Shown here: positions 1-7,693 of the stretch, piece after piece | How positions within the stretch are numbered: the stretch's first letter is position 1 | How the letters are laid out: each line of letters opens with the position of its first letter | Assembly: GCA_034436355.1 (NCBI GenBank) | Contig: DAOTVQ010000045.1 | Coordinates: forward strand, 4,820 to 68,819 | Direction: 5' to 3' | Length of the DNA stretch: 64,000 nucleotides | From: CP2-2F sp034436355 | Lineage (GTDB): Bacteria > Chloroflexota > Anaerolineae > Aggregatilineales > UBA2796 | Notes under the pieces: model-generated | The model's input: the letters and a program-made list of their open reading frames with translations, nothing else | Told to the model about the DNA's origin: nothing | Database searches by the model: none | Program-made: the position numbers and the translations under genes

Positions 1-66
1 CCCATCAAGACCAAGTTCGTGAAGCGCACCGACCCGATCAGCGGTCAGGAGGTGAGTGCCTCATGA
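1..66 (+). CDS. rplP: 50S ribosomal protein L16, C-terminal end (partial)
   Basis: The first 63 bases are an open frame ending in TGA at 64-66. It reads PIKTKFVKR and then a short tail. The PIKTKFV stretch is the conserved C-terminus of bacterial L16, a 23S rRNA-binding protein near the A and P sites. The gene starts upstream of the window. Its stop overlaps the rpmC start in an ATGA, as expected for the rplP-rpmC-rpsQ order of the S10/spc operon. Only 21 residues are visible, so the call rests largely on position and this motif. Confidence 0.85.
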   Translation, partial: PIKTKFVKRTDPISGQEVSAS

Positions 67-293
67 AAGCCTTTGAACTGCGTGGATTGGACACCAACGA
101 TTTGTTGGAGCGCCTTGAGAAGGCGCGTGAGGAACTCTTTCGCCTGCGCCTGAGCTGGAGCGCTGGCTCGTTAGAAGACCCTAATCAGGTGCGCTTCAAG
201 CGCCACGAGATCGCACGCCTCATGACGATTTTGCGTGAACGGGAGATCGCTGCCGAATTGGTGCGCGAGGAGGAACAGAACAATGCCGAATAA
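63..293 (+). CDS. rpmC: 50S ribosomal protein L29
   Basis: This 76-residue protein has the two-helix L29 pattern: an N-terminal MKAFELRGL, a DLLERLEKAREELFRLRL helix and a second helix containing RFKRHEIARLMTILRERE. L29 sits on the outer face of the 50S subunit near the exit tunnel. The start overlaps the L16 stop by four bases (ATGA), and the end overlaps rpsQ, so the three genes are translationally coupled. The length is slightly above the usual 60-70 residues because of an acidic C-terminal tail. Confidence 0.95.
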   Translation: MKAFELRGLDTNDLLERLEKAREELFRLRLSWSAGSLEDPNQVRFKRHEIARLMTILREREIAAELVREEEQNNAE

Positions 294-594
294 TCGCCGC
301 CGTTTGATCGGGCGCATCTCCAGCGCCAAGATGGATAAGACTATCGTTGTTAAGGTGGATGTTGCTAAGCGGCATCCAGTCTATGACAAAGTGCTGCACG
401 AAACGCGCAAATACTACGCCCACGATGAAGCCAATCAGGCGCAGGAAGGCGATCTGGTGCAGATTGTCGAGAGCCGCCCAACTAGCCGCCTGAAGCGCTG
501 GGCGCTTGAAAGCATTTTGGAAAAACGTGATGCGGCAAACATGACGATCACCGTCGCAGATGCCGTTGAAGCTGGGAGCAACGAAGCGCCATGA
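283..594 (+). CDS. rpsQ: 30S ribosomal protein S17
   Basis: S17 is a primary 16S rRNA-binding protein with an OB fold. The chosen ATG at 283 gives MPNNRRRLIGRISSAKMDKT, which matches the family start, and a purine-rich GAGGAGGA at about 267-274 sits at good spacing. A longer frame reading from 235 would add 16 unrelated residues inside rpmC and is rejected. The core motifs KTIVVKV, RHPVYDKVL and GDLVQIVESRP are intact. The C-terminus carries a roughly 20-residue extension beyond the usual end. The gene overlaps rpmC by 11 bases and rplN by 4. Confidence 0.95.
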   Translation: MPNNRRRLIGRISSAKMDKTIVVKVDVAKRHPVYDKVLHETRKYYAHDEANQAQEGDLVQIVESRPTSRLKRWALESILEKRDAANMTITVADAVEAGSNEAP

Positions 595-962
595 TTCAAC
601 AAGAAACACGCTTAAAGGTTGCCGATAACACTGGCGCCCGCGAGCTGCTCGTCATCCGTGTGATGGGCGGCAGCAAGCGCCGCTATGGCAGCGTGGGTGA
701 TGTGGTGATTGCCACCGTGAAGCAGGCAACGCCACAGGGCATGGTTAAGAAAAGCGACATCGTGCGGGCGGTCATTGTGCGCGTTACAAAGGCATATCGC
801 CGCGATGATGGTTCGTATATCCGTTTCGATGATAATGCGGCAGTCATCTTAGAGCCAGAGGGCGAAAATCCGCGTGGCACACGCGTTTTCGGTCCGGTGG
901 CGCGCGAAATTCGCGCCAAAGGCTTTACCAAGATCGCTGCCCTAGCGCCCGAAACACTTTAA
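591..962 (+). CDS. rplN: 50S ribosomal protein L14
   Basis: This 123-residue protein is full length for L14. The signature begins MIQQETRLKVADNTGARE and ends with RGTRVFGPVAREIR near the C-terminus. L14 lies at the 30S-50S interface and contributes to intersubunit bridges. It starts in an ATGA overlap with rpsQ. Nothing unusual is visible, and the family assignment is secure. Confidence 0.98.
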   Translation: MIQQETRLKVADNTGARELLVIRVMGGSKRRYGSVGDVVIATVKQATPQGMVKKSDIVRAVIVRVTKAYRRDDGSYIRFDDNAAVILEPEGENPRGTRVFGPVAREIRAKGFTKIAALAPETL

Positions 963-984
963 GGGCAAGAAGGGGCATGGTGCC

Positions 985-1305
985 ATGCAGAGGATTAAGA
1001 AGGGCGATACGGTTGAAGTGATCGCCGGCAAGGATATTGGGCAGCGTGGTGAGGTGCTCTCGGTGCTGCCCAAAGTCAACCGCGTCGTCGTCGAAAAGGT
1101 GAACATCGTGAAGAAGCACCAAAAGCAGCAGCAGACTCGCTCCGGGGTGCGGCAAGGAATCGTTCAGTTTGAGGCACCGATTGACCTCTCGAACGTGATG
1201 TTGGTCTGCAAGGCGTGTGATCAGCGCACCCGTGTAGGCTTCCGCGTGGATGAGGAAGGCAAGAAAGTGCGCGTCTGCAAAAAATGCGGACAGGATGTTG
1301 ACTAA
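985..1305 (+). CDS. rplX: 50S ribosomal protein L24
   Basis: This 106-residue L24 has the KOW motif near the N-terminus (KKGDTVEVIAGKDIGQRGEV). L24 is one of the first proteins to bind 23S rRNA during 50S assembly. The C-terminal half carries two Cys pairs, CKAC at about residues 73-76 and CKKC near residue 100, which form the small zinc-ribbon-like element seen in many non-proteobacterial L24 proteins. The stop shares a base with the rplE start (TAATG). Confidence 0.97.
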   Translation: MQRIKKGDTVEVIAGKDIGQRGEVLSVLPKVNRVVVEKVNIVKKHQKQQQTRSGVRQGIVQFEAPIDLSNVMLVCKACDQRTRVGFRVDEEGKKVRVCKKCGQDVD

Positions 1306-1844
1306 TGCGACTGAAGCAATATTACCGTGAGACGGTTGTGCCGGAAATGATGAAAGAGTTCCGCTATAGCAATGTGATGCAAGTGCCGCGCATTGTGAAG
1401 GTGGTTCTCAATATCGGTGTGGGCGAGGCAATAGACAACGCCAAAGCGCTGGATGGCGCCGTGGAAGACCTGCTCAAGATCACTGGGCAGAAGCCTGTCA
1501 TCACCCATGCCAAGAAGGCTGTGGCAGCCTTCAAACTGCGTGAAGGGCGCGCCATTGGTGTGAAGGTGACGCTGCGGAACGAACGGATGTGGTCGCTGCT
1601 GGATCGCTTGATCAATGTGGCGCTGCCACGCACGCGTGACTTTCGCGGCATCAGCGGCAACGCCTTTGATGGGCGTGGTAACTATACGCTGGGCTTGCGC
1701 GAACAGTTGATCTTCCCTGAAATTGAATACGATAAGATCGACAAAGTGCGCGGCATGGAAATCTCGATTGTGACGACGGCGCAAACTGATGAAGAGGGTC
1801 GCCGCCTGCTAAAATTGCTCGGTATGCCGTTCCGCGATAACTAG
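1305..1844 (+). CDS. rplE: 50S ribosomal protein L5
   Basis: This 179-residue L5 is of standard length. Visible signatures are PRIVKVVLNIGVGEA, the ITGQKPVITHAKKAVA stretch and the C-terminal region GMEISIVTTAQTDEEGRRLL. L5 binds 5S rRNA and contacts the P-site tRNA. It follows rplX with a one-base stop/start overlap and precedes rpsN by 12 bases. Confidence 0.98.
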   Translation: MRLKQYYRETVVPEMMKEFRYSNVMQVPRIVKVVLNIGVGEAIDNAKALDGAVEDLLKITGQKPVITHAKKAVAAFKLREGRAIGVKVTLRNERMWSLLDRLINVALPRTRDFRGISGNAFDGRGNYTLGLREQLIFPEIEYDKIDKVRGMEISIVTTAQTDEEGRRLLKLLGMPFRDN

Positions 1845-1856
1845 GGAGCATAGAGG

Positions 1857-2063
1857 ATGGCGAAACGTTCCATGACGGCGCGTGAAGGGCGCCGCAAGTA
1901 TAAGGTGCAGGTGCGGAATCGCTGCCAATTTATTGACCCCAATTCGGGCAAGATTTGCGGGCGTCCGCGTGGTTATATTCGTCGCTTCGGTCTGTGCCGT
2001 ATCCACTTCCGTGAACTTGCCCTGCAAGGCAAAATTCCCGGCGTGGTGAAGTCGAGCTGGTAA
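1857..2063 (+). CDS. rpsN: 30S ribosomal protein S14, short (type Z) form with altered zinc knuckle
   Basis: This 68-residue protein aligns with the short zinc-binding S14 (rpsZ type). It ends in IPGVVKSSW and contains GRPRGYIRRFGLCR. The metal site is unusual. The usual first CxxC is split by an insertion, so the cysteines are C23 and C34 with QFIDPNSGKI between them. The second CxxC is C47-x2-H50. A Cys3His set could still bind zinc, but this is inference. S14 binds the 16S rRNA head domain. The start ATG at 1857 is well placed after GGAG, 12 bases after rplE. Confidence 0.93.
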   Translation: MAKRSMTAREGRRKYKVQVRNRCQFIDPNSGKICGRPRGYIRRFGLCRIHFRELALQGKIPGVVKSSW

Positions 2064-2081
2064 GCGGCAGAGGGAGTTCCT

Positions 2082-2483
2082 ATGATTTCCGATCCCATTG
2101 CCGATATGTTCACGCGCATTCGGAATGCGCTGCAAGTCGGTGAGCCGAGTGTGGCAATGCCTGCTTCCAAGCTAAAAACAGCCATCGCTGAGATTTTGCT
2201 GCGGCAGGGCTACATTGAAGGCTATCAGGTGAGCGACGGCAGCAAGCCCGAACTCACCATCGCGTTGAAATATTACGGGCAGCGCCGCCAGCGCCGTCCG
2301 GTCATCACGCACATTGCGCGGGTCAGCCGTCCTAGCCGCCGCGTCTACGCCGGCAAGGGTGAAATCCCTTGGGTGTTAAGCGGCATGGGCATCGCCATCC
2401 TCAGCACGCCAAAAGGTGTGATGACCGGTGATGAGGCGCGCCGCCGTGGGCTTGGCGGCGAGGTTATCGGCGTGGTGTGGTAG
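2082..2483 (+). CDS. rpsH: 30S ribosomal protein S8
   Basis: This 133-residue S8 has the N-terminal signature ISDPIADMFTRIRNA and the C-terminal GMGIAILSTPKGVMT followed by ARRRGLGGEVIGVVW. S8 binds the central domain of 16S rRNA. In enterobacteria it is the translational repressor of the spc operon, but no repressor site can be identified here by eye. The position between rpsN and rplF is canonical. Confidence 0.98.
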   Translation: MISDPIADMFTRIRNALQVGEPSVAMPASKLKTAIAEILLRQGYIEGYQVSDGSKPELTIALKYYGQRRQRRPVITHIARVSRPSRRVYAGKGEIPWVLSGMGIAILSTPKGVMTGDEARRRGLGGEVIGVVW

Positions 2484-2516
2484 TTCCACGCCCGCCGCAC
2501 GGAGGAAACAGACACA

Positions 2517-3065
2517 ATGTCACGTATCGGTAAGCAGCCCGTCACTATTCCTGCTAAGGTAGAGGTGACTTTGGGTGATGACAATCACCTAACAATGAAG
2601 GGCCCCAAGGGGCAACTTGCCCTACGGGTGCATCCCACCATCACGATTACAAAAGAAGACGGCAAGCTCCTCGTTGAGCGCCCAGACGATCAGCGCCAAT
2701 CGCGGGCGCTGCATGGGCTAACGCGCGCGCTGCTGCACAATATGGTGACGGGCGTTAGCACGGGCTTCCGCCGCACCTTACAACTGGATGGCACCGGCTA
2801 CCGCGTCGAGATGAAGGGCAAAAATCTTGTCGTTTATGTGGGCTATTCGCACCCCATTGAAATAACACCGCCTGAAGGCATCAGCTTTTCGGTGGAAGAT
2901 CGCGGGGTGGTCTTTCATGTGGATGGCATTGATAAACAGGTGGTGGGGCAAGTGGCAGCCAATATTCGCGCCTTGCGCCCCCCGGAGCCATACCACGGCA
3001 AGGGCATTCGCTATAAAGATGAAGTGATCCGTCGTAAGGCGGGCAAAGCGGGTAAGGGTAAGTAA
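2517..3065 (+). CDS. rplF: 50S ribosomal protein L6
   Basis: This 182-residue L6 begins MSRIGKQPVTIPAKVEV and contains the family signature region PEPYHGKGIRYKDEVIRRKAG near its C-terminus. L6 consists of two similar domains and binds 23S rRNA close to the sarcin-ricin loop. A GGAGG precedes the ATG at 2517. The C-terminus ends in a short Lys/Gly tail. Length and order are normal. Confidence 0.98.
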   Translation: MSRIGKQPVTIPAKVEVTLGDDNHLTMKGPKGQLALRVHPTITITKEDGKLLVERPDDQRQSRALHGLTRALLHNMVTGVSTGFRRTLQLDGTGYRVEMKGKNLVVYVGYSHPIEITPPEGISFSVEDRGVVFHVDGIDKQVVGQVAANIRALRPPEPYHGKGIRYKDEVIRRKAGKAGKGK

Positions 3066-3070
3066 GAGCG

Positions 3071-3439
3071 ATGGATAAAGCCAAAGAAAAGCGTGAAGCA
3101 CGCCTCCGCCGCCATAGCCGTGTGCGCCTGAAGGTGAAAGGCACGCCTGAGCGTCCGCGTTTGGTCGTCTACCGCAGCGTTGAGCATATTTATGCCCAAG
3201 TCATTGATGATGTGGCAGGGCATACGCTCGTCTCTGCCTCCACCATTGATGGCGAGGTGCGGAAGTTAGTTGTGGGCAAGAAAAAGACCGAAGAAGCGCA
3301 GATTGTTGGGCAAGTGGTGGCACAGCGCGCCAAAAATGCAGGCATTCAGAAAGTTGTTTTTGATCGCGGCGGCAATCAATACCAAGGGCGCATTAAAGCC
3401 CTCGCTGATGCAGCACGTGAAGCAGGGCTGGAGTTCTAA
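3071..3439 (+). CDS. rplR: 50S ribosomal protein L18
   Basis: This 122-residue L18 has the R/K-rich N-terminus followed by VRLKVKGTPERPRLVVYRS, the HIYAQVIDD motif and the C-terminal ALADAAREAGLEF. L18 binds 5S rRNA together with L5. The stop codon is immediately followed by the rpsE ATG at 3440, so translation of the two genes is likely coupled. Confidence 0.98.
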   Translation: MDKAKEKREARLRRHSRVRLKVKGTPERPRLVVYRSVEHIYAQVIDDVAGHTLVSASTIDGEVRKLVVGKKKTEEAQIVGQVVAQRAKNAGIQKVVFDRGGNQYQGRIKALADAAREAGLEF

Positions 3440-4057
3440 ATGACGAACAGAAGCGAACGAAACGAACGTGCGCCACGCCCAGAGCGCGGCGGCGACCGTG
3501 GTGAGCGCGGCGACCGCCGCCAACGCCGTGAGCGCCGTGAGCGCGAAGAAGAGCGCGAAGAACTTGATGAGCGCGTCGTAGACATTAGCCGCGTTGCCAA
3601 AGTGGTGAAAGGCGGGCGCCGCTTCGCCTTCCGCACGGTGGTGATTGTCGGCGATAACAAAGGGCGCGTTGGCTTGGGCGTGGGCAAGTCCCGCGGCGTG
3701 CCAGATTCAATCCGTAAAGGTACCGATCAGGCACGCAAGCGCATGATCAACGTTGAATTGGCAGGTACCACCATTCCCCATCAGGTTGTAGCACGCTATG
3801 CCGGCGCGGTCGTCATGCTGCGCCCTGCCTCGCCCGGCACGGGCGTGATCGCCGGTGGCGGCGTGCGCGCCGTGCTGGAAGCCGTTGGCGTGCGCGATAT
3901 CCTCAGCAAGTCTCAGGGCAGCAATAACCTGCTCAATGTGGCGCTCGCAACCCTAGAAGCCTTAAAACAGCTCAAGAGCGTTGAGGAAATTGCCCGCACC
4001 CGCGGCATGACGACCGACGAAGTAAAGCCGTTCTGGCTGCGTAGGCGCACGGAGTAA
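3440..4057 (+). CDS. rpsE: 30S ribosomal protein S5 with charged N-terminal extension
   Basis: Residues from about 45 onward are a normal S5: RVAKVVKGGRRFAFRTVVIVGD, the KSRGVPDSIRKG stretch and the GTGVIAGGGVRAVLE signature. S5 contributes to decoding accuracy and helicase activity at the mRNA entry channel. The first 45 residues form a low-complexity Arg/Glu/Gly-rich tail absent from short S5 proteins. Such tails vary widely between phyla. The total of 205 residues compares with roughly 165 for the core family. Confidence 0.97.
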   Translation: MTNRSERNERAPRPERGGDRGERGDRRQRRERREREEEREELDERVVDISRVAKVVKGGRRFAFRTVVIVGDNKGRVGLGVGKSRGVPDSIRKGTDQARKRMINVELAGTTIPHQVVARYAGAVVMLRPASPGTGVIAGGGVRAVLEAVGVRDILSKSQGSNNLLNVALATLEALKQLKSVEEIARTRGMTTDEVKPFWLRRRTE

Positions 4058-4062
4058 CCGCC

Positions 4063-4266
4063 ATGAGCGAGACACAAAGCGTAAAGAAACTGCGCGTAAC
4101 GTTGGTGAAAAGCCCTATCGGCGCTCAGGAACGCCACAAGCTGACCGTAAAAGCGCTTGGGCTGAAGCGGATGCACATGACCATTGAGCATCCCGACAAT
4201 CCATCGGTGCGCGGCATGATTACACAGGTGGCTCACCTGTTGAAGGTTGAGGAAGTGCAAGCATGA
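4063..4266 (+). CDS. rpmD: 50S ribosomal protein L30
   Basis: This 67-residue L30 contains the conserved LRVTLVKSPIGAQERHKLTVKALGL region and the DNPSVRGMI motif. L30 is a small 50S surface protein. It sits between rpsE and rplO as usual, and its stop overlaps the rplO start (ATGA at 4263-4266). Confidence 0.97.
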   Translation: MSETQSVKKLRVTLVKSPIGAQERHKLTVKALGLKRMHMTIEHPDNPSVRGMITQVAHLLKVEEVQA

Positions 4267-4781
4267 AACTGCATGATCTGAAGCCCGATAAGGGCGCCCA
4301 CAAGCGCAAGCGCCGCGTCGGGCGCGGCATTTCTGCTGGGCAAGGCAAGACGGCAGGGCGCGGTCAGAAAGGGCAAGCCGCCCGCACCGGTGGCGTGAAA
4401 GCACCCTACTTTGAAGGCGGTCAGTTGCCGTTGGTGCGCCGTTTGCCCTTCAAGCGCGGCTTTACCAACTTGTTCAAGATTTACTATCAAGAGGTGAACC
4501 TTGAGGCAATCGCCAAAGCCTTCCCCAAAGGTGGCTTGGTGACGCCCAGCAAGTTGCTAGAGGTCGGCTTAATTGATAATCTTGAGCAACCGGTTGTCAT
4601 TTTGGGCATGGGCGAGCTAACCGCCAAAACCGATGTTAAGGCACACCGCTTCTCCAAAAGCGCCCGTGCCAAGATCGAGGCGGCAGGCGGCACAGCCAGC
4701 GAGATGAAGCTGCTGCTGCGCGGCGCACACGCCACGATCAAGCTGCTGCCCAAAGATCGCCGCCCGAAATATGAAGAATAA
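4263..4781 (+). CDS. rplO: 50S ribosomal protein L15
   Basis: This 172-residue L15 has the Gly-rich N-terminal segment KRRVGRGISAGQGKTAGRGQKG and the FEGGQLPLVRRLPFKRGF motif. L15 is a late 50S assembly protein. A roughly 20-residue C-terminal extension (from LRGAHATIKLLP onward) lies beyond the usual end. The gene is coupled to rpmD by a four-base overlap and followed by a hairpin before secY. Confidence 0.98.
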   Translation: MKLHDLKPDKGAHKRKRRVGRGISAGQGKTAGRGQKGQAARTGGVKAPYFEGGQLPLVRRLPFKRGFTNLFKIYYQEVNLEAIAKAFPKGGLVTPSKLLEVGLIDNLEQPVVILGMGELTAKTDVKAHRFSKSARAKIEAAGGTASEMKLLLRGAHATIKLLPKDRRPKYEE

Positions 4782-4810
4782 AAGCAGGCACGGTTCGCCG
4801 TGCCTTGCTT
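4782..4810 (+). promoter_or_regulatory. UUCG-tetraloop hairpin between rplO and secY
   Basis: A 12-base arm (4782-4793) pairs with 4798-4810 across a TTCG loop at 4794-4797, with one unpaired T in the right arm. UUCG loops are unusually stable in RNA. No T-run follows, so it is not a classical intrinsic terminator. It could tune read-through or mRNA stability between the ribosomal genes and secY. Function is inferred. Confidence 0.6.
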
Positions 4811-4843
4811 AACCCTTAGCTATTCTGATTAGAGGACGATTCC

Positions 4844-6169
4844 ATGCAGTTGTTAGAAGCAGTTCGCAATGCCATTCGGCTGCCCGATCTACGCAATAAA
4901 ATCCTGTTCACCATCTTCATCCTGATGGTCTATCAGTTTGCCACGCATATCCCGGTGCCGGGTGTGAACCGCGAGGCGCTGCGCGGCTTGCTGGATGAAG
5001 GCGCGGGCGCGGGCTTTATTCAGGTGCTCAACCTGCTCTCTGGTGGCGCGGTGACGAACTTCAGCGTGCTGGCGAACGGCGTGTATCCCTACATCACCGC
5101 CCAGATCATCCTGCAACTGCTCACCGGCGTCATTCCGCGCCTAGAGCAAATCTCTAAAGAGCCGGGTGGTCGTGAGAAGATCAATCAGTACACCTACTAC
5201 TTGGCGATCCCAATGGCGCTGCTGCAATCGGTCGGGCAGATCAACATCATGCAGAGTTTCACCAACACGCCGATTATTCCCGGCTATAGTGTGAACTTCT
5301 TGCTGACCGTGCAGGTGCTAACCACCATGACGGCTGGCACCATGTTTGCGATCTGGCTGGGCAATCTGATCACCGATGAAGGCATCGGCAACGGCATCTC
5401 GATGATCATCTTCGGCGGCATCGTGGCGCAAGCGCCGCGCAGCTTGGGCATCTTGCTGGGTGATGAGGAGTGGTGGCTGTTCAATATCATCGCCTTCGTG
5501 CTGCTCACCGTCGTCACCGTGATTGCCATCGTGATCATTCAGGAGGGCGCACGGCGCATCCCAGTGCAGTATGGCAAGCGCGTGCGCGGGCAGAAACAAT
5601 ACGGCGGCGGCTCAACGCACATTCCGCTCAAGGTGAACGCCGTCGGCATGATCCCGCTGATCTTCGCTCAGGCAATCGTCACCTTCCCAGCAGTGATCGG
5701 CGGCATTTTCTTCAGCGGCACGCCCTTTGGCGATTGGCTGCGCGATACGTTCGGCACGCGCAGCGGCTTCTGGTACTGGTTCTTTGAATTCCTACTGGTG
5801 GTCGGCTTCACTTACTTCTACACCGATGTGATGATCCAACAGCAGAACCTTGCCGAAAACTTGCAGCGGCAGGGCGGCTTCATCCCCGGCATTCGCCCCG
5901 GCAAGCGCACGCAAGATTACATCACCAAAGTGACGCGCCGCATCACCTTCGCCGGCGCTATGTTCTTGGGCATTGCCGCCGTCACACCCGGCTTGATGAT
6001 CATCGTGGACTACATCCTGACGGGGCGCACTGACGTAACACGCGGCAGCAACCCTGCCCTTGTCATCGGCTCTGCCGGCTTGATCATCGTGGTGGGCGTT
6101 GTGGTAGATACCATGCGCCAGCTTGAATCACAACTGGTCATGCGTAACTACGAAGGCTTCATGCGCTAA
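4844..6169 (+). CDS. secY: Protein translocase subunit SecY
   Basis: SecY is the channel of the Sec translocon in the inner membrane. This 441-residue protein is full length, and the sequence shows about ten hydrophobic segments. Recognisable motifs include the TM1 region followed by THIPVPGVN, the FSVLANGVYPYITAQIILQLL stretch with the plug and TM2 region, the GIGNGISMIIFGGIV segment, and cytoplasmic loops carrying RRIPVQYGKR and KVTRRITFAGA. RGSNPALVIGSAGLIIVVGVV is near the end. It is followed by adk after 12 bases. Confidence 0.98.
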   Translation: MQLLEAVRNAIRLPDLRNKILFTIFILMVYQFATHIPVPGVNREALRGLLDEGAGAGFIQVLNLLSGGAVTNFSVLANGVYPYITAQIILQLLTGVIPRLEQISKEPGGREKINQYTYYLAIPMALLQSVGQINIMQSFTNTPIIPGYSVNFLLTVQVLTTMTAGTMFAIWLGNLITDEGIGNGISMIIFGGIVAQAPRSLGILLGDEEWWLFNIIAFVLLTVVTVIAIVIIQEGARRIPVQYGKRVRGQKQYGGGSTHIPLKVNAVGMIPLIFAQAIVTFPAVIGGIFFSGTPFGDWLRDTFGTRSGFWYWFFEFLLVVGFTYFYTDVMIQQQNLAENLQRQGGFIPGIRPGKRTQDYITKVTRRITFAGAMFLGIAAVTPGLMIIVDYILTGRTDVTRGSNPALVIGSAGLIIVVGVVVDTMRQLESQLVMRNYEGFMR

Positions 6170-6181
6170 GGCGCCTACCGC

Positions 6182-6847
6182 ATGGCTACTTATATTGTTT
6201 TGATGGGAATGCAGGGCGCGGGCAAAGGCACACAGGCGGCTATCCTCTCACAAAGGCTCAGCCTGCCACACATCACGACGGGTGGGCTGTTCCGCGCTAT
6301 GGACGGGCAGGATTCCGATCTTGCCCGTGAAATTCAGGCGATCATGGCACGTGGCGACCTTGTGCCAGATGCCACCACTATCGAAGTGGTGCGCCAACGC
6401 CTGACCAAGCCCGATGCTGCCAACGGCGCTATCTTTGATGGTTTTCCGCGCACGCTGCCACAAGCAGAGGCGCTTGATCACCTGCTGACGGAACTTGGCA
6501 GCCGTGTTGCCCTTGTGCCGTTGCTCACGCTGGATCGCCAAGAGGCGATTGCACGCATTTCGGCGCGTTGGGAATGCACACTCGATCCAACGCACGTCTA
6601 TAACCTGAACACGAACCCGCCGAAGGTAGCAGGCATTTGCGATATTGATGGCGCGCCGCTGCGCCAACGCCCTGACGATACGCCAGAGGCAGCCGCCAAA
6701 CGCATTGATACCTTTTTCGAGAAAACCGCGCCACTGCTCGATTACTATCGGGCGCGTGGGCTAGTGCATGAGGTGAACGCTGCACAGCCGATTGAGGTCG
6801 TTTCGGCGGCGCTCTTTGACCTGATTGAGGGTAATACACACGCATGA
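6182..6847 (+). CDS. adk: Adenylate kinase with unusual lid metal site
   Basis: Adenylate kinase interconverts ATP plus AMP and two ADP. The P-loop GMQGAGKGTQ is at residues 9-18, and the NMP-binding FDGFPRT is at about 85-91. The long LID form is present (residues about 128-165). Where Gram-positive enzymes have CxxC...CxxC or CxxC...CxxD, this one has C132-x2-D135 and C153-x2-D156, with one extra residue in the first loop. Metal binding by a Cys2Asp2 set is possible but unproven. The gene sits between secY and map and overlaps map by four bases. Confidence 0.95.
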   Translation: MATYIVLMGMQGAGKGTQAAILSQRLSLPHITTGGLFRAMDGQDSDLAREIQAIMARGDLVPDATTIEVVRQRLTKPDAANGAIFDGFPRTLPQAEALDHLLTELGSRVALVPLLTLDRQEAIARISARWECTLDPTHVYNLNTNPPKVAGICDIDGAPLRQRPDDTPEAAAKRIDTFFEKTAPLLDYYRARGLVHEVNAAQPIEVVSAALFDLIEGNTHA

Positions 6848-7626
6848 TTCGGTTGAAAACGGCAGAGGAATTGTTGATCATGCGTGCAGCAGGACGCATC
6901 GTGGCAGCCGCGCACGCCGAGGCGCGTGCTATCGTCAAGCCCGGCGTTACCACAGCCCAGATCAACGACGTAGTTGAGCGCACCATCCGCAAGCATGGCG
7001 CCATTCCAACCTTCATCGGCTATCCGCCCGGCGGTGAGCATCCCTTCCCTGCCGCAACCACAGTGTCCATCAACAGTGAGTTGGTGCATGGCATTCCTAG
7101 CCCGCACCGCGTGCTAGAGGAAGGCGACATCGTCAGCATAGATTGCGCCGCCACCTATAAAGGCTTTGTGGCAGATGGCGGCTTCACAATGGGCGTCGGC
7201 AAAATTTCGGCGCAAGCACAGCGCCTGATCGAGATCGGCGAGGAAGCGCTGCGCGTTGGCATTCAAGCCTCTGTGGTAGGCAACGAAACACGCGATGTTG
7301 CCATGGCAATTCAGGCGTATGCCGAAAAGCAAGGGTGCAGCGTGATTCGGGAATATACCGGGCATGGGGTTGGGCGCGCCATGCACGAAGAACCACAAAT
7401 GCCGAATTGGTGGCCTCGCGGGCGCAAGCAGCGCGCTTGGCGCAGCTACCCGCTGCAACCCGGCATGACCTTTGCCCTAGAGCCGATGATCAGCTTGGGC
7501 AGCCCGCAAACACAGGTGCTGGATGATCACTGGACGGTGATTATGGCAGATGGCGCACTGTGCACGTGGGCGGAACACACTGTCGCGGTGACGGATGGCG
7601 AGCCGCTGATCTTGACTCTGCCCTAA
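6844..7626 (+). CDS. map: Methionine aminopeptidase, type I
   Basis: This 260-residue enzyme removes the initiator Met from nascent proteins. The five metal ligands of the pita-bread fold are visible: D100 (SIDCAA), D111 (VADGG), H174 (GHGVG), E213 (ALEPM) and E244 (AEHTV). The substrate-contact H83 is in ELVHGIP. A short basic insertion (PRGRKQRAWRSY, residues 191-202) lies between the H and E ligands. The start overlaps adk. The usual downstream infA and rpmJ are missing, and rpsM follows after 67 bases. Confidence 0.97.
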   Translation: MIRLKTAEELLIMRAAGRIVAAAHAEARAIVKPGVTTAQINDVVERTIRKHGAIPTFIGYPPGGEHPFPAATTVSINSELVHGIPSPHRVLEEGDIVSIDCAATYKGFVADGGFTMGVGKISAQAQRLIEIGEEALRVGIQASVVGNETRDVAMAIQAYAEKQGCSVIREYTGHGVGRAMHEEPQMPNWWPRGRKQRAWRSYPLQPGMTFALEPMISLGSPQTQVLDDHWTVIMADGALCTWAEHTVAVTDGEPLILTLP

Positions 7627-7693
7627 GCGCGCCACATGTGAGAAAATGGCACCTATCAGTTCAGTTAAGAACACTCAGTAAGCAGGAGTTGGT

